This document shows, in pieces, positions 9,542 through 18,799 of a stretch of DNA of 64,000 bases (its first letter is position 1; every line of letters starts with the position of its first letter). The DNA lies in NCBI RefSeq assembly GCF_031846245.1, contig NZ_JAVRIC010000010.1, positions 59,961 to 123,960 of the forward strand, given 5' to 3'. Both the position numbers and the translations under genes were made by a program. The notes beneath the pieces were generated by a model. That model did not search any database. It was not told the DNA's origin and saw nothing but the letters and a program-made list of their open reading frames with translations. Origin of the DNA: Banduia mediterranea (lineage in GTDB: Bacteria > Pseudomonadota > Gammaproteobacteria > Nevskiales > Nevskiaceae).

Positions 9542-11191
9542 TCAGGCTTCCCAACTGAGTTTGTTGCGGGTCTGTGATTCAGCTTCCAGCAGCTCGCCGT
9601 AGCGCTTTTCGACCTGGGCGCGGCGCACCTTGAAGGTCGGTGTCGCGAGCCCGTTGTCGACCGACCAGCTGTCCTTGACCACCACCATCTTGGCGATCGC
9701 CTCGTGCGGTTCCAGCGTCGCGTTCACGGCTTCCATGTCGCTGATCAGCCCGGCCTCGACTTCTTCGCGCGGCTTGTTGCGAGCGTCCTCGTTGAGTGAA
9801 ACCAGCATGATCGGCTGTTTGAGATTGTTGCCCACGAAGCACACCTGGTCGATGTCGTGGTTGCGTGCCAGCTCTCCTTCGATCGGCACCGGCGCCACGT
9901 ACTTGCCCTTGGCGGTCTTGAAGATTTCCTTGACGCGGCCGGTGATGTAGAGGTAGCCGTCCGCGTCGACACGCCCGATGTCGCCGGTCTTGAGCCAGCC
10001 ATCGTCGGTGAAGGTTTCGCGGGTCTTCTCGGGCTCCTTGTAGTAACCCTGCATCACCGCGCCATGGCGGAACAGGACCTCTCCGTCGTCCGCAATCTTC
10101 ATGTGCGCGCCGGGCATGGTCTTGCCGACCGAGCCGATGCGGTTCATGCCGGGCCGGTTGGTGGTGGCATAGATCGCGTTCTCGGTCATGCCGTAGCCCT
10201 GGAACACCGTCAGCCCGATCTTGTCGAACCATTCGAGCAGCGGGATTGGCATCGGCGCGGCACCGACGATGCACAGATGCGCCTTGTCCAGACCGAGCCC
10301 CTTGAGCAGCTTGCGCTTGACGATGCCCGACAGGATCGGGATGCGCATCAGCCTGTCGATCTTGTGCTGCGGCAGCAGCCGCAACACGCCGGACTGAATG
10401 CGGTTGTAGACCAGGGGCACGCCGAAGAATCGCGTCGGTCTCGCGTATTGCAGCGCGGCCTGCAGTTTGTCCACGCTTTCGATGAAGTAGACCTGCGCGC
10501 CGAGCACCATGGAAGTCAGTTCGACGGCGCCGCGTTCGAACGCATGCGCCAACGGCAGATAGCACAGCAGGCGCTCGCGCCCCCGGGGTGGCATGGCTTC
10601 GATCAGACCGTCCGCGGCGAACATCATGTTGCCGTAGCTGACCATCACCCCTTTCGGATGGCCGGTGGTGCCGGAGGTGTAGATCAGCGTCATCAGCTGA
10701 TCGGGTTTGGGTTGCGGCATTTCGGTGAGTGGCGCGTGTTCCTGCACCAGCACACTCCATTTGAGCGCCTGTTCCGGAACGCCGGGATAGGGCATCTGCA
10801 CGATGCGAATCCCTGGCGGAACGGCCTTCAGGAAGCTGTCGATGTCGGGCATCGGGCCCAGGAACAAAACCTGCGTTTCGCTGTGCTCGAGGATGTAGCT
10901 GACATGCTCCGGCGCTTGGTTGGGGTACAGGCCAACCGTGACGCAATCGGCCATGGTGATCGCCGCATCCGCCATGTACCAGTGCGCCGTGTTCATGCCG
11001 GAGATCGCGACACGGGCGCCCGGCGCCAGATCCAGTGCCTTGAGGGCGGTGGCCATGCGCTGCGCCTGGTCGGCGACTTCGCTCCAGGTATAGCTACGCC
11101 ATTGTCCGTTGACCGGCTGATGCAGGTACGGTTCGTTGGGACGTTCCTTGACCCATTGCATCAGCAGATCAATCGGGCTGTGGATGCTCAT
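9542..11191 (-). CDS. Long-chain acyl-CoA synthetase (AMP-forming)
   Basis: An adenylate-forming ligase that activates fatty acids to acyl-CoA via acyl-AMP, the entry step of beta-oxidation. It contains the P-loop-like core TLIYTSGTTGHPKG, the A5 motif QGYGMTEN, GWLKTGDIG and ITGRVKEIFKTAKGKYVAP, where the catalytic C-terminal Lys is expected. The length of about 549 residues is typical. I prefer the ATG at 11191 (MSIHSP), which has GGAG 12 bases upstream, over the in-frame ATG at 11212, which has none. fadE and a TetR gene lie 2.6 kb and 5 kb away, fitting a local fatty-acid theme. Confidence 0.93.
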   Translation of the reverse strand: MSIHSPIDLLMQWVKERPNEPYLHQPVNGQWRSYTWSEVADQAQRMATALKALDLAPGARVAISGMNTAHWYMADAAITMADCVTVGLYPNQAPEHVSYILEHSETQVLFLGPMPDIDSFLKAVPPGIRIVQMPYPGVPEQALKWSVLVQEHAPLTEMPQPKPDQLMTLIYTSGTTGHPKGVMVSYGNMMFAADGLIEAMPPRGRERLLCYLPLAHAFERGAVELTSMVLGAQVYFIESVDKLQAALQYARPTRFFGVPLVYNRIQSGVLRLLPQHKIDRLMRIPILSGIVKRKLLKGLGLDKAHLCIVGAAPMPIPLLEWFDKIGLTVFQGYGMTENAIYATTNRPGMNRIGSVGKTMPGAHMKIADDGEVLFRHGAVMQGYYKEPEKTRETFTDDGWLKTGDIGRVDADGYLYITGRVKEIFKTAKGKYVAPVPIEGELARNHDIDQVCFVGNNLKQPIMLVSLNEDARNKPREEVEAGLISDMEAVNATLEPHEAIAKMVVVKDSWSVDNGLATPTFKVRRAQVEKRYGELLEAESQTRNKLSWEA

Positions 11192-11415
11192 AAAAGCCTG
11201 TTTCTCCACCATCGTTTTTCGAGATGACCGGCATCTTAACCAAAAGTGGCTGACTGCGAGCCTACCGTGGTACGAACTGTCGCAGTGTGCGTCGCTTGCG
11301 GGCTGCGCTGGCGTGAATCCTGCTTTTTCACTGCATTAAATTTCACCATGGCGCAGCGAGGTTCTGGGCGCAAAGCAATTCGGCGCGTGGTGGATGGGGA
11401 TTCGGGGGCGGTCAA

Positions 11416-13209
11416 ATGGATTCGAAAGTCATCGGGAGTGGTGTGCTCGCGGCAGGCGCCAGTGTGGAAGGCTGCGTGATCGAACGCGTGGTCGGCGCAC
11501 CCAGCAAGTACGGCATCAACTATCTGGCCTACGACAGCGCCGAAGGGCTTGTCGTCCTGCGTGAGTTTCTGCCCTTGGGTGTGGCGCAGCGCATCGATGG
11601 CCAGGTGCTGCCGCGCGGGGAGCAGGGGGAAGGGGTGTTTCGCTGGGCCTTGCGCACCTTCATCGGAGACATGGAGGCGCTGATACGGATACGCCATCCC
11701 AATGTCGTGGCTGTTCGTCGCTGCTTCGAATCGGCTGGCACCGCCTACGCCGTGATCGAATACATCGAAGGAGAAGCCCTGACTGCGCGTCTGCAAGGTG
11801 GTGGTTTCGATGCTGCCGAGCTGGGGCATTTGATCGAACCGCTGATGGACGGCTTACGTGTGGCACATGCCAACGGCCTGGTGCATTACGACATCGAGCC
11901 CGGCAACGTGATGCTGCGCCGTGACGGCGGGCCGGTGCTCGTGGACTTCGGTGCTGCGCGCAATGTCGTCCGGCTTCGCCACGGCGCACTGGGAACGAGC
12001 GCGGCCAGCGGATACGCGCCGATCGAAGAGTACAGCGTGACCGGACGGCGCGGCCCCTGGACTGACGTCTACGGTCTCGGCGCCATCGCCTATCGGGCGA
12101 TGACCGGGCAGCGTCCGCCATCCAGCGCGGAGCGTCAGGCCGGTTCGGTGCTGCTGTCCTGCGAGACGACCGCGTCCGAAGCGTTCCCGTTGGCCTTGCG
12201 GCAGGCCGTCGACTGGGCCCTGGCGCTGGAGCCGGCGCAGCGTCCGCAGACGGTCGAACAATGGCAGGCGGCGTGGCGTGGCGAGGCGGCGATTCCGGAC
12301 TTCGAACTGCAGCCGGCGCCGCAATCCTCGGCACGGGCGGCATCGCCGGTGGTGCCGGAACCGGTGGTGCCGCCGCCGATCGCGCCGCCGACGATAGTCC
12401 CGTCCCGCCGTCCGCGTCGTCCCTGGCTGCTGCCCGTTGTGGTGTTGGCGCTGATGTCGGTGCTGGCAATGGGCTGGACGCTGCGCCCGTCCAGCCGCGA
12501 ATACAAACGGGGCGCGGATGCCGTCGTGGTGGCGGCCGAGCCCGCCGTCCCGAAGGTTCAATCGAGCGATGCTGCGCCGGAATCCAGCACTTCACCACCA
12601 AGAGCACTCGTGGCGCCAAAAGCCAGGCTGGTGTTGCAGGGTTCGGCGCTGGATCGTATCGCGACTCAGGCTCTGGATGAGGTGCAACAGCAGCGCGAGG
12701 CCGAGCAGCAGGCCTTGATCGATCAGCAACGCGAGGCCGAGGAAAGCGCACGACGTGAGGCGCAAGCCAGGGCGCGGCAGGCGGAGATCGAAGAGGAGGC
12801 GGAACGGCTGCGTAAGGCGCGGGAAAATGCGCTTGCGCCGGAACGCCAACGCCAGGCCCAAATCCAGGAGCAGGCTCAGGAGGCCGCGACTTCGCCGGAG
12901 CCGGTCGCTGTGCGCGAAGCCGAGGCGCAACGCCAGGCCGAGATCGCGAATCGGGAGCGACAGGAACGCGAAGCGGCATTGGCCGCGCGGCAGGCTCGTA
13001 TCGCGCGTGAGAAAGCCCAATGCGCCGTTCACATTACCGATGTGTTCAACAATGCCGACTTTCTGTACGAGGATTTGGCCGCGATGGACGATGTCCAGAC
13101 TTTGCCGAATGGTCGCCTGCGGACGCCGCCAATCGACACCGACGATGGACGCAAAGCCATTGTGGAGATCGATCGGGGAGGCTGCGCGCGAGTGCGTCCA
13201 GCGCGTTGA
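11416..13209 (+). CDS. Kinase-like membrane protein with altered catalytic lysines (candidate pseudokinase)
   Basis: A 597-residue protein. The kinase fold covers residues about 18-290: the usual VAIKEYLP block reads VVLREFLP (ATP-anchoring Lys to Arg), the HRDIKPxN loop reads HYDIEPGN (Lys to Glu, with the catalytic Asp and Asn kept), and DFG is intact in VLVDFGAAR. A proline-rich linker leads to one membrane helix (LLPVVVLALMSVLAMGW, about residues 337-354). A long Gln/Glu/Arg-rich coiled coil follows (about 415-535) and then a short C-terminal domain containing Cys. It resembles bacterial PknB/PpkA-type membrane kinases. The double lysine substitution suggests weak or no phosphotransfer. 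It is divergently transcribed from the acyl-CoA ligase, with no operon partner. Confidence 0.85.
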   Translation: MDSKVIGSGVLAAGASVEGCVIERVVGAPSKYGINYLAYDSAEGLVVLREFLPLGVAQRIDGQVLPRGEQGEGVFRWALRTFIGDMEALIRIRHPNVVAVRRCFESAGTAYAVIEYIEGEALTARLQGGGFDAAELGHLIEPLMDGLRVAHANGLVHYDIEPGNVMLRRDGGPVLVDFGAARNVVRLRHGALGTSAASGYAPIEEYSVTGRRGPWTDVYGLGAIAYRAMTGQRPPSSAERQAGSVLLSCETTASEAFPLALRQAVDWALALEPAQRPQTVEQWQAAWRGEAAIPDFELQPAPQSSARAASPVVPEPVVPPPIAPPTIVPSRRPRRPWLLPVVVLALMSVLAMGWTLRPSSREYKRGADAVVVAAEPAVPKVQSSDAAPESSTSPPRALVAPKARLVLQGSALDRIATQALDEVQQQREAEQQALIDQQREAEESARREAQARARQAEIEEEAERLRKARENALAPERQRQAQIQEQAQEAATSPEPVAVREAEAQRQAEIANRERQEREAALAARQARIAREKAQCAVHITDVFNNADFLYEDLAAMDDVQTLPNGRLRTPPIDTDDGRKAIVEIDRGGCARVRPAR

Positions 13210-13224
13210 ATCGTGTTCCGGTGT

Positions 13225-13706
13225 TCAGGATTGTGGCTGTCCGAGCCTTGGCGCTGGCGCCAGTGAGGGGCGCCAGGCGTCGTCGAGGCGCACCGGGTAG
13301 TGAAAGGCGGGCTTGCCGCCGACATCGTCGACCAGGCCGCATGCACGCACTCGCGGGTCGCGCAGCGATTCCTCGAGTTCCAGTACCGCAGCCGCTTCAC
13401 GTCCGGGCCGGCCCGCGCCAGCACGCCCGACCGGAACGATTCGATCACGACATCGGCGTGCATGGTTCTTTCGAGGGAGTCCCTCGATGTGCCCGGCGCG
13501 GTGCGGGTCCAGCGTCAGCGATCGTTTGCCGCAGTTCACCAGTTCGAACAACTCGGCGGACAGCCGCGCAGGCTGTCGCCGCCATTCGGGCCTTCGATCT
13601 TCGTGACCTCGGTGCCGAGCTGCGCCAGATAAAGGGTGCAGAATGGGCCAGGCAACAGGCGCCTCAGATCGAGCACGCGCACGCCATCCAGAAGTGGGTT
13701 GCTCAT
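13225..13706 (-). pseudogene. Decayed CaiB/BaiF family CoA-transferase
   Basis: From the ATG at 13706 the minus strand reads as a family III CoA-transferase N-terminus: MSNPLLDGVRVLDL, LLPGPFCTLYLAQLGTEVTKIE, GPNGGDSLR. A frame change follows to LFELVNCGKRSLTLD, then another to DVVIESFRSGVLAR. The centre of the enzyme (about 200 residues, including the catalytic Asp region) is deleted, and the last frame carries a typical C-terminal tail (LRDPRVRA, FHYPVRL). At least two frameshifts plus the deletion leave about 160 of about 390 residues. It is located just downstream of fadE, so it may once have served acyl-CoA metabolism (alpha-methylacyl-CoA racemase type). Confidence 0.75.
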
Positions 13707-13760
13707 CGGGAATTCCGGTGTCGGTGGTGCGGTATTGAAGCTTGCGTAGCCGCCAAAGGA

Positions 13761-13784
13761 AATTACCCGCCGGGGCGGGTAATT
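13761..13784. terminator. Perfect hairpin downstream of fadE
   Basis: The arms AATTACCCGC and GCGGGTAATT form a perfect 10-bp stem around a 4-base loop. The hairpin lies 30 bp past the end of fadE (minus strand) and outside the CoA-transferase fossil. It lacks a long U-tract, so termination strength is uncertain. Confidence 0.6.
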
Positions 13785-13814
13785 GGTGAAACCTCGGATG
13801 TGATCCGGCTCCGC

Positions 13815-16085
13815 TCAGACGCCAGCGGTCCGTTTCAGGGGAGGCGGCTCCTCGGCCAGCTGATGACCCTGTTCGTCGAGCTTGATGAAATACTGCTCCG
13901 GCGTGAATTCGTCGACTTCGATGGCGTCGAGCCGTGCGTCGAGCGCAAACTTGAGGTGGCTGACTTCGCCGGCATCGATGATCCCGGCCTTGGCCGCTTC
14001 CTCCGCCAGATCGGCCGGTAGCGGACCGCGTGGGAGCTTCTCGGCCTTCTGTGCCTTGATGATCTTCTCTGCGGCAACATGGGCGCGGCTGACCAGGCGG
14101 AAGGCTTTGATGAGCCGCCCGACCCCGACGGTTTCATCGTCCGACAGGAACACGCCCTTGGCGAGCCGCTGGTACTGGTCGTTGTAGGTCTGGATCGTCA
14201 GTGCGGCGGCGTGGGACCGCGCATCGGACGGGTGCCTGCCCATCGGATTGATGCGTGCCCACGGCAGCAGAAACACCCGCATCAGCGTACCGATGAGGCC
14301 GTCGAAGTTTTCAAAGATGCCCTCGTAGGCGCTTTGGATCTGCGCCAGCGCGAACTCGCAGCCGTACTGGACCAGGGGCAGATCTTCCTCGCGCCGGCCC
14401 TCGGCCTCGTAGCGGCGTAGCGCGGCAATGCCGAGCAGCGAGTAGGCGATGACGTCGGCGAACCGGCCTGACAGCTTGCCGCGCGCCTTGAGCTTGGCGC
14501 CCAGGGCGAACAGCGCGATATTGGCCAGCATCGAGAAGCGCGCCGCACTCCAGGCGAAACGGCGGTAATAGCGCGCGGTCGGACCCGACACTGGCGATCC
14601 GGCCAGCCAGCCGCGGCTGATGCCATACAGCCCGGCGCGTCCGATACCGACGAAGAACGAAGCGATCCAGGCCAGCAGACTGTTGCGGAAGGCAGCACCG
14701 TCATCATTGTCCACCGCGTGCACGATCTTGAGCGCATACGGGTGACAGCGCGTGGCACCCTGGCCGAACACCAGCAGGGTGCGCGTCATGATGTTGGCGC
14801 CTTCCACGGTGATACCCACCGGCACGCTGGTATAGGCGCGACCGAGAATGTTGTTCGGCCCCTGAATGACGCCGGCGCCCGAGTACACATCCATGCCGTC
14901 ACTGATCAGTTCGCGGGCGAGGTCGGTGGTGTAGGCCTTGAGCGCCGCGGCGGCGACCGGCGGGCTGGTGCCATTGTCGATGGCCGAGCAGGTGAACACG
15001 CGCGCGCCTTCGCACATGTAAGCGATGGCGGCGATCTTGCCGACCTTGTCCTCGACGCCTTCCATGCGGCCGATCGGCAGGTTGAACTGCTGGCGCACCA
15101 TCGAGTAGGCACCGGTGACGGCGGAAGTGGCGATCATGCCGCCGACCGCGCCGGCCGGCAGCGAAATCGCACGGCCGCCGGCGAGCTGGGTCATCAACAT
15201 GCCCCAGCCCTGGCCGATCTTCTCGCGTCCGCCGATGATGTTGTCGATCGGGATGACCACGTCCTTGCCGACCAGTGGGCCGTTGTAGAAGGTCTCGCCG
15301 ATCGGCAGATGGTGGTTGCCGCTTTCGAAGCCCGGCGTGTCCTTGTGGATCAACACGGTATTGATCCCGCAGTCCTCGTTTCCACCGAGCAAACCTTCTG
15401 GGTCGCGCAGGCGGCAGGCCAGGGTCACCAGCGTGGCGATCGGCGCCAGCGTGATGTAGCGCTTGCGGAAGTTCAGGCGAATCTTGATGTCGCCATCCGC
15501 ATCCTTGAACAGGATGCCTTCGGCTTTGATCGAGGCGGCATCGGAGCCGGCGGTGGGCTCGGTCAGCCCGAAGCAGGGCACGTATTCGCCCGTCGCCAGG
15601 CGCGGCAGATAATGCTCCTTCTGTTCCTGGCTGCCGTAGTGCTTGATCAGCTCGGCGGCGCCGAGCGAGTTCGGAATCACCACCATGGTGCCGACCGGCT
15701 GCGAGGCGGTCTGCAGCTTGAGCAACACCGAGGAGATGCCCTGGGTGGAGAAATCGAGCCCGCCGTACTGCTTGGGAATCAGCAGGCTCATGAAGCCCTT
15801 GGACTTGATGAAGTCCATGACTTCGTCGGGCACCTTGCGAGTCTTCGCGATCTCGTAGAAGTCACACATCCGCAGCAGCTCGTTGCAGGGGCCGTCGACG
15901 AACGCCTGCTCCTCGGGCGGCAACGTGGCGTAGGGCTGCTTCAGAATGTCCTTGAAATCCAGCTTGCCGGAGAACAACTGGCCGTCGATCCAGACGTCAC
16001 CCGCTTCCAGCGCCATCTTTTCGGTTTCGGAAATGCGCGGCAGGATCTTGGCCGCCTTCATCCAGTGCATCAGAGCTTTGAACAT
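13815..16085 (-). CDS. fadE: FadE-type acyl-CoA dehydrogenase
   Basis: Catalyses the first, FAD-dependent dehydrogenation of acyl-CoA in beta-oxidation. At 756 residues it belongs to the large FadE class rather than the 380-residue class. It has the acyl-CoA dehydrogenase core (PKQYGGLDFSTQGISSVL, CFGLTEPTAGSDAASI, the FAD/substrate loop) at residues about 75-500. The FadE-specific C-terminal extension (DUF1974) includes LPWARINPMGRHPSD. The hydrophobic N-terminal segment of E. coli FadE is shorter here. A TetR-family gene diverges from it, and the gap between them should hold both promoters. Confidence 0.93.
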   Translation of the reverse strand: MFKALMHWMKAAKILPRISETEKMALEAGDVWIDGQLFSGKLDFKDILKQPYATLPPEEQAFVDGPCNELLRMCDFYEIAKTRKVPDEVMDFIKSKGFMSLLIPKQYGGLDFSTQGISSVLLKLQTASQPVGTMVVIPNSLGAAELIKHYGSQEQKEHYLPRLATGEYVPCFGLTEPTAGSDAASIKAEGILFKDADGDIKIRLNFRKRYITLAPIATLVTLACRLRDPEGLLGGNEDCGINTVLIHKDTPGFESGNHHLPIGETFYNGPLVGKDVVIPIDNIIGGREKIGQGWGMLMTQLAGGRAISLPAGAVGGMIATSAVTGAYSMVRQQFNLPIGRMEGVEDKVGKIAAIAYMCEGARVFTCSAIDNGTSPPVAAAALKAYTTDLARELISDGMDVYSGAGVIQGPNNILGRAYTSVPVGITVEGANIMTRTLLVFGQGATRCHPYALKIVHAVDNDDGAAFRNSLLAWIASFFVGIGRAGLYGISRGWLAGSPVSGPTARYYRRFAWSAARFSMLANIALFALGAKLKARGKLSGRFADVIAYSLLGIAALRRYEAEGRREEDLPLVQYGCEFALAQIQSAYEGIFENFDGLIGTLMRVFLLPWARINPMGRHPSDARSHAAALTIQTYNDQYQRLAKGVFLSDDETVGVGRLIKAFRLVSRAHVAAEKIIKAQKAEKLPRGPLPADLAEEAAKAGIIDAGEVSHLKFALDARLDAIEVDEFTPEQYFIKLDEQGHQLAEEPPPLKRTAGV

Positions 16086-16407
16086 GGGAACCTCGTGACA
16101 TTGGGCGATCGCCGCAGACTCGCGGCCGGACCTTGCGGCCTGACGACGGAATCAGCCGGTCCGGCGCGGCGCTGGCGTGATTCGGGGCTCAGCCCCGGAA
16201 TAACAGCGGGCGTTTGAAGATGCATCCTCAAGCTCCTTGGGTGTCGCCACCCGGTGGCGAGCCCGGCCCCTGAATCGTGCGTCGCTGATGGCCGCGTCTC
16301 GGATGCTGCATTGCATCAGACTATACGCTGCCATTGGCGACAGCCGCAATACGCTGCCGTATGTTAATAAAAGGTTCAGGAATCAGTCCCTTCCGAAGGA
16401 ATACGCG
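16086..16407. other. Divergent fadE-tetR intergenic region
   Basis: A 322-bp gap between divergent genes with no convincing gene. It must contain the fadE and tetR promoters. An AT-richer stretch at 16355-16385 (TTAATAAAAGG) precedes the tetR ribosome site. I see no clear palindromic operator. Confidence 0.5.
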
Positions 16408-17028
16408 ATGAGCAGCAATGAGCCGATTGACATCCCACCGGAACTCGGGCGCTTGGACCCGCAGACCCGGCAGCGCATCGAACAGGCGGTGCTCGACATC
16501 TTTTCGGAACGCGAATTCCACCGCGTGGGCCTGATCGAGATCGCGCGCGGCGCGAATGTGTCGTTGCAGACGATCTACAAGTACTACGGCAGCAAGGAAG
16601 CGCTGCTGTTCTCCAGTCTGGATACCTGGCTCGATCGGCTGACGCTGCGCATGCTCGACCATCTGCAGGGTATCGAGGACTACAAGGAGCGTTTGCGCAA
16701 GGTGTTCTGGGTGACCCTGGATTTCTTCGAGAAGAATCCCAAGGTCGTGCAGATCATCCTCAGTTCGGTCTACATCAATACCTGGCAGCAGACCCGCAAC
16801 TATCAGAATCCGGAACTGTTCGGCGCCTTCATGAAGGTCTTGGCCGAGGGCCGCGCCAAGGGCGTGCTCACCGACGCCGTCGACGAGAAGATCCTGCTCG
16901 ACTACATGCTCGGTGTGCTGGTCCGTCTGGTACAGATGTACGTGCAGCGCGGCATGTGCGAGCCGCTGACGCCGCAGGCGAACGTGCTGTTCGAAATGGT
17001 GTGGCGCGCGATCAGCAAGCCGGCGTAG
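16408..17028 (+). CDS. TetR-family transcriptional regulator, probably of fadE
   Basis: A 206-residue TetR protein. The N-terminal helix-turn-helix (residues about 20-66) reads ARGANVSLQTIYKYYGSKEALL, the standard TetR recognition block. The C-terminal ligand-binding domain is all-helical. The ATG at 16408 has GAAGGA 7 bases upstream; longer in-frame starts would run back through the promoter region. Its divergent position opposite fadE suggests it represses beta-oxidation genes and is relieved by acyl-CoA, like FadR-type TetR regulators. That role is inference. Confidence 0.88.
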   Translation: MSSNEPIDIPPELGRLDPQTRQRIEQAVLDIFSEREFHRVGLIEIARGANVSLQTIYKYYGSKEALLFSSLDTWLDRLTLRMLDHLQGIEDYKERLRKVFWVTLDFFEKNPKVVQIILSSVYINTWQQTRNYQNPELFGAFMKVLAEGRAKGVLTDAVDEKILLDYMLGVLVRLVQMYVQRGMCEPLTPQANVLFEMVWRAISKPA

Positions 17029-17031
17029 TGC

Positions 17032-17163
17032 TAGTAGTCCACCCACTTGACAATTGCGGGTATTGCCAAGAACGATTTTCTCCCTCTCCCTCCGGGAGAA
17101 GGGGGCACCCATCGATTCGGCTCACACCTCATATCCGTAGTCTTCTCAATGGGAGGACTACTA
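17032..17163. repeat. Inverted-repeat-bounded insertion-like segment
   Basis: TAGTAGTCCACCC at 17032-17044 and GGGAGGACTACTA at 17151-17163 are inverted repeats matching 12 of 13. They bound 132 bp that contains a small hairpin (TCTCCC/GGGAGA near 17100). Immediately outside, 17165-17240 is markedly AT-rich for this genome. This looks like a MITE-type remnant. The left end recurs at 29741. Confidence 0.45.
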
Positions 17164-17247
17164 CCCCCGAATTTTTCATAAAGCGGGTGAATATCGTTTA
17201 TCCATTTGATATAACTTGAATTATTCAAATAACGCTTCGGACGAAGC

Positions 17248-17600
17248 ATGGACGAGACCGCCAGTGAATCAGTCCCGGACCCAGCTGCGTTTTCCCTCCA
17301 TCGCCGGCTTTACGGTGCGCGCCGCTTCGCTCAGGCCGAGCCAGCCGCGACGCGTCTGTACGAGGATGTCGACTACCAGGCCGACTTCTGGTCGCGCGCG
17401 TGGCGAGTGGTGTTCAAGGCCGAGGTCACGAGCCTGGGCGATAACCCGCGCTTCGTCGTGACCTTGATCACCGGTCCGGCACCGGAGTGCTGTACCGGGA
17501 TTTGTATTGCGCGCGGGGTCAGGACGAGAACTTCATCAAGGCGATCAAAAACGACCTCGGCAGCGATCACACGTCCGACCACGGGTTCCTCGCCTGCGCG
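17248..17600 (+). mobile_element. IS1380-family transposase fossil
   Basis: Two overlapping frames preserve the C-terminal part of an IS1380-type DDE transposase. The first (about 17340-17460) reads RLYEDVDYQADFWSR, RVVFKAEVTSLGDNPRFVVT. After a frameshift near 17475 the second reads LYRDLYCARGQDENFIKAIKNDL, ending around 17595. The family is about 450 residues; only about 120 remain, with both ends lost. It faces the integrase fossil. Confidence 0.7.
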
Positions 17601-17764
17601 CAAGCCGGGGAAACAGCACTCGGCGCGTGCTCGAAGCACCCAAGACCCGCGATCATGACCGTCGGCAGCACTTCGTTGGATCGGACTGGCGCAGAAATCG
17701 GCTCGGTCGAGCGCCGGTCAGCTGGCGGAGGGTGCCGAGCGGGGCGGTTTATGAAACATCCGGG

Positions 17765-18267
17765 CTCGGCGACGGAGAGCGCCTTGCGCTTCTCGATCCT
17801 GGCGATCACCTCCAAGAGGTCGGGACGCTTGATTTCATAGACCGACCGCTTGCCCAAGGCCGGTAGCACATCCTTGTCGAAGTTGCGCGGAAGTATCGAG
17901 AGGGTCGTCTGCCGGCCTTCCTTGAGGCTGAGCCCGCGATGCTTGAGCCACTTGCGATACACCGCATCGAAGGTGTTTTTCGTCGGCGAGCCGGACATCG
18001 GTGCGCTTCTGCTTGCGGTGAACGCGAGGATTGATGCCTTTGGCCAGCAGGGCGCGCTTCATCGCGCAGGCTGCGGGCCTCGCGAAGCGTCACCTCCGGG
18101 TAGGTGCCGAGCGACATCCGCTTCTGCTTGCCAGCCCAGTAGTAGCGGAAGTGCCAAGTCCTGCACCCCGCAGCCGTGACGACCAGGGCGAGGCCATCCA
18201 AGTCAGGGAGGGTGTATGCCTTGCCAGTTGCCTTGGCCTGTCGAACGGCCAGGTCTGAGAGAGCCAT
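17765..18267 (-). pseudogene. P4-type tyrosine integrase fossil (DUF4102 N-terminal half)
   Basis: The start at 18267 gives MALSDLAVRQAKATGKAYTL and the DUF4102 arm-binding domain (WHFRYYWAGKQKRMSLGTYPEVTLREAR). Two frameshifts follow: ALLAKGINPR continues in a second frame and TFDAVYRKWLKHRGLS through KRPDLLEVIARIEKRKALSVAE in a third. It stops before the catalytic R-H-R-Y domain, so it is inactive. The gene reads away from the 3' end of tRNA-Gly 240 bp upstream, the usual arrangement for an island integrase next to its attachment site. Confidence 0.8.
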
Positions 18268-18505
18268 GCTCTTGCTCCTGAACCTGAGTCAGGAACCAGA
18301 TGCTGGTCACGTCGACCTCGCTCCTCCATCAACAATCCGGAATCAGCCGCGCCCGCAAAAATGGACTTGTTTGTGGACTTGAAAGTTCCGGCTGTAGGTG
18401 GATCGCAGTGGACCTCGGCAGAACATCAAAGAGATGAAAAGTCTTTGTGTATAAACGACTTCCAGACCCTCTTGGACTTCTACAGAAGTCCGCAGATTGA
18501 TGCGG

Positions 18506-18579
18506 TGGAGCGGGTGAAGGGAATCGAACCCTCGTCACATGCTTGGGAAGCACGAGCTCTACCATTGAGCTACACCCGC
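18506..18579 (-). tRNA. tRNA-Gly (anticodon TCC)
   Basis: On the minus strand the 74-nt sequence folds as a standard cloverleaf. A GCGGGTG acceptor arm pairs with CACCCGC. The D-loop is AGCTCAATGGTAGAGCT, the anticodon loop is CTTCCCA (anticodon TCC), the T-loop is GGTTCGATTCC, and the CCA is encoded. The 3' end faces the integrase fossil, marking this as the probable island attachment site. Confidence 0.95.
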
Positions 18580-18799
18580 ACCGAGGAAAAACCCATCGGA
18601 GAGACGCACGAATTCCCTGTGGGGAATGAATACGTTCCCTTTGGGGAGTGGGGCAACAGGCTTATCTAGTGTCCACCCATAAACTCTAACATTTTGATAT
18701 GACTGTCGTTTTCCGACAATCGGCGATAAGAAACCCCCGTTAAGCTGGTAAAATCATAGTCGTTAACACATTGATTTTCCAACAAAAACTGGGTGACTG

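Noticed and set aside
18361..18669. Frame giving VKGIEPSSHAWEARALPLSYTRT across the tRNA-Gly region
   Set aside because: This is the well-known spurious translation of a tRNA-Gly gene; the tRNA fold explains the conservation.
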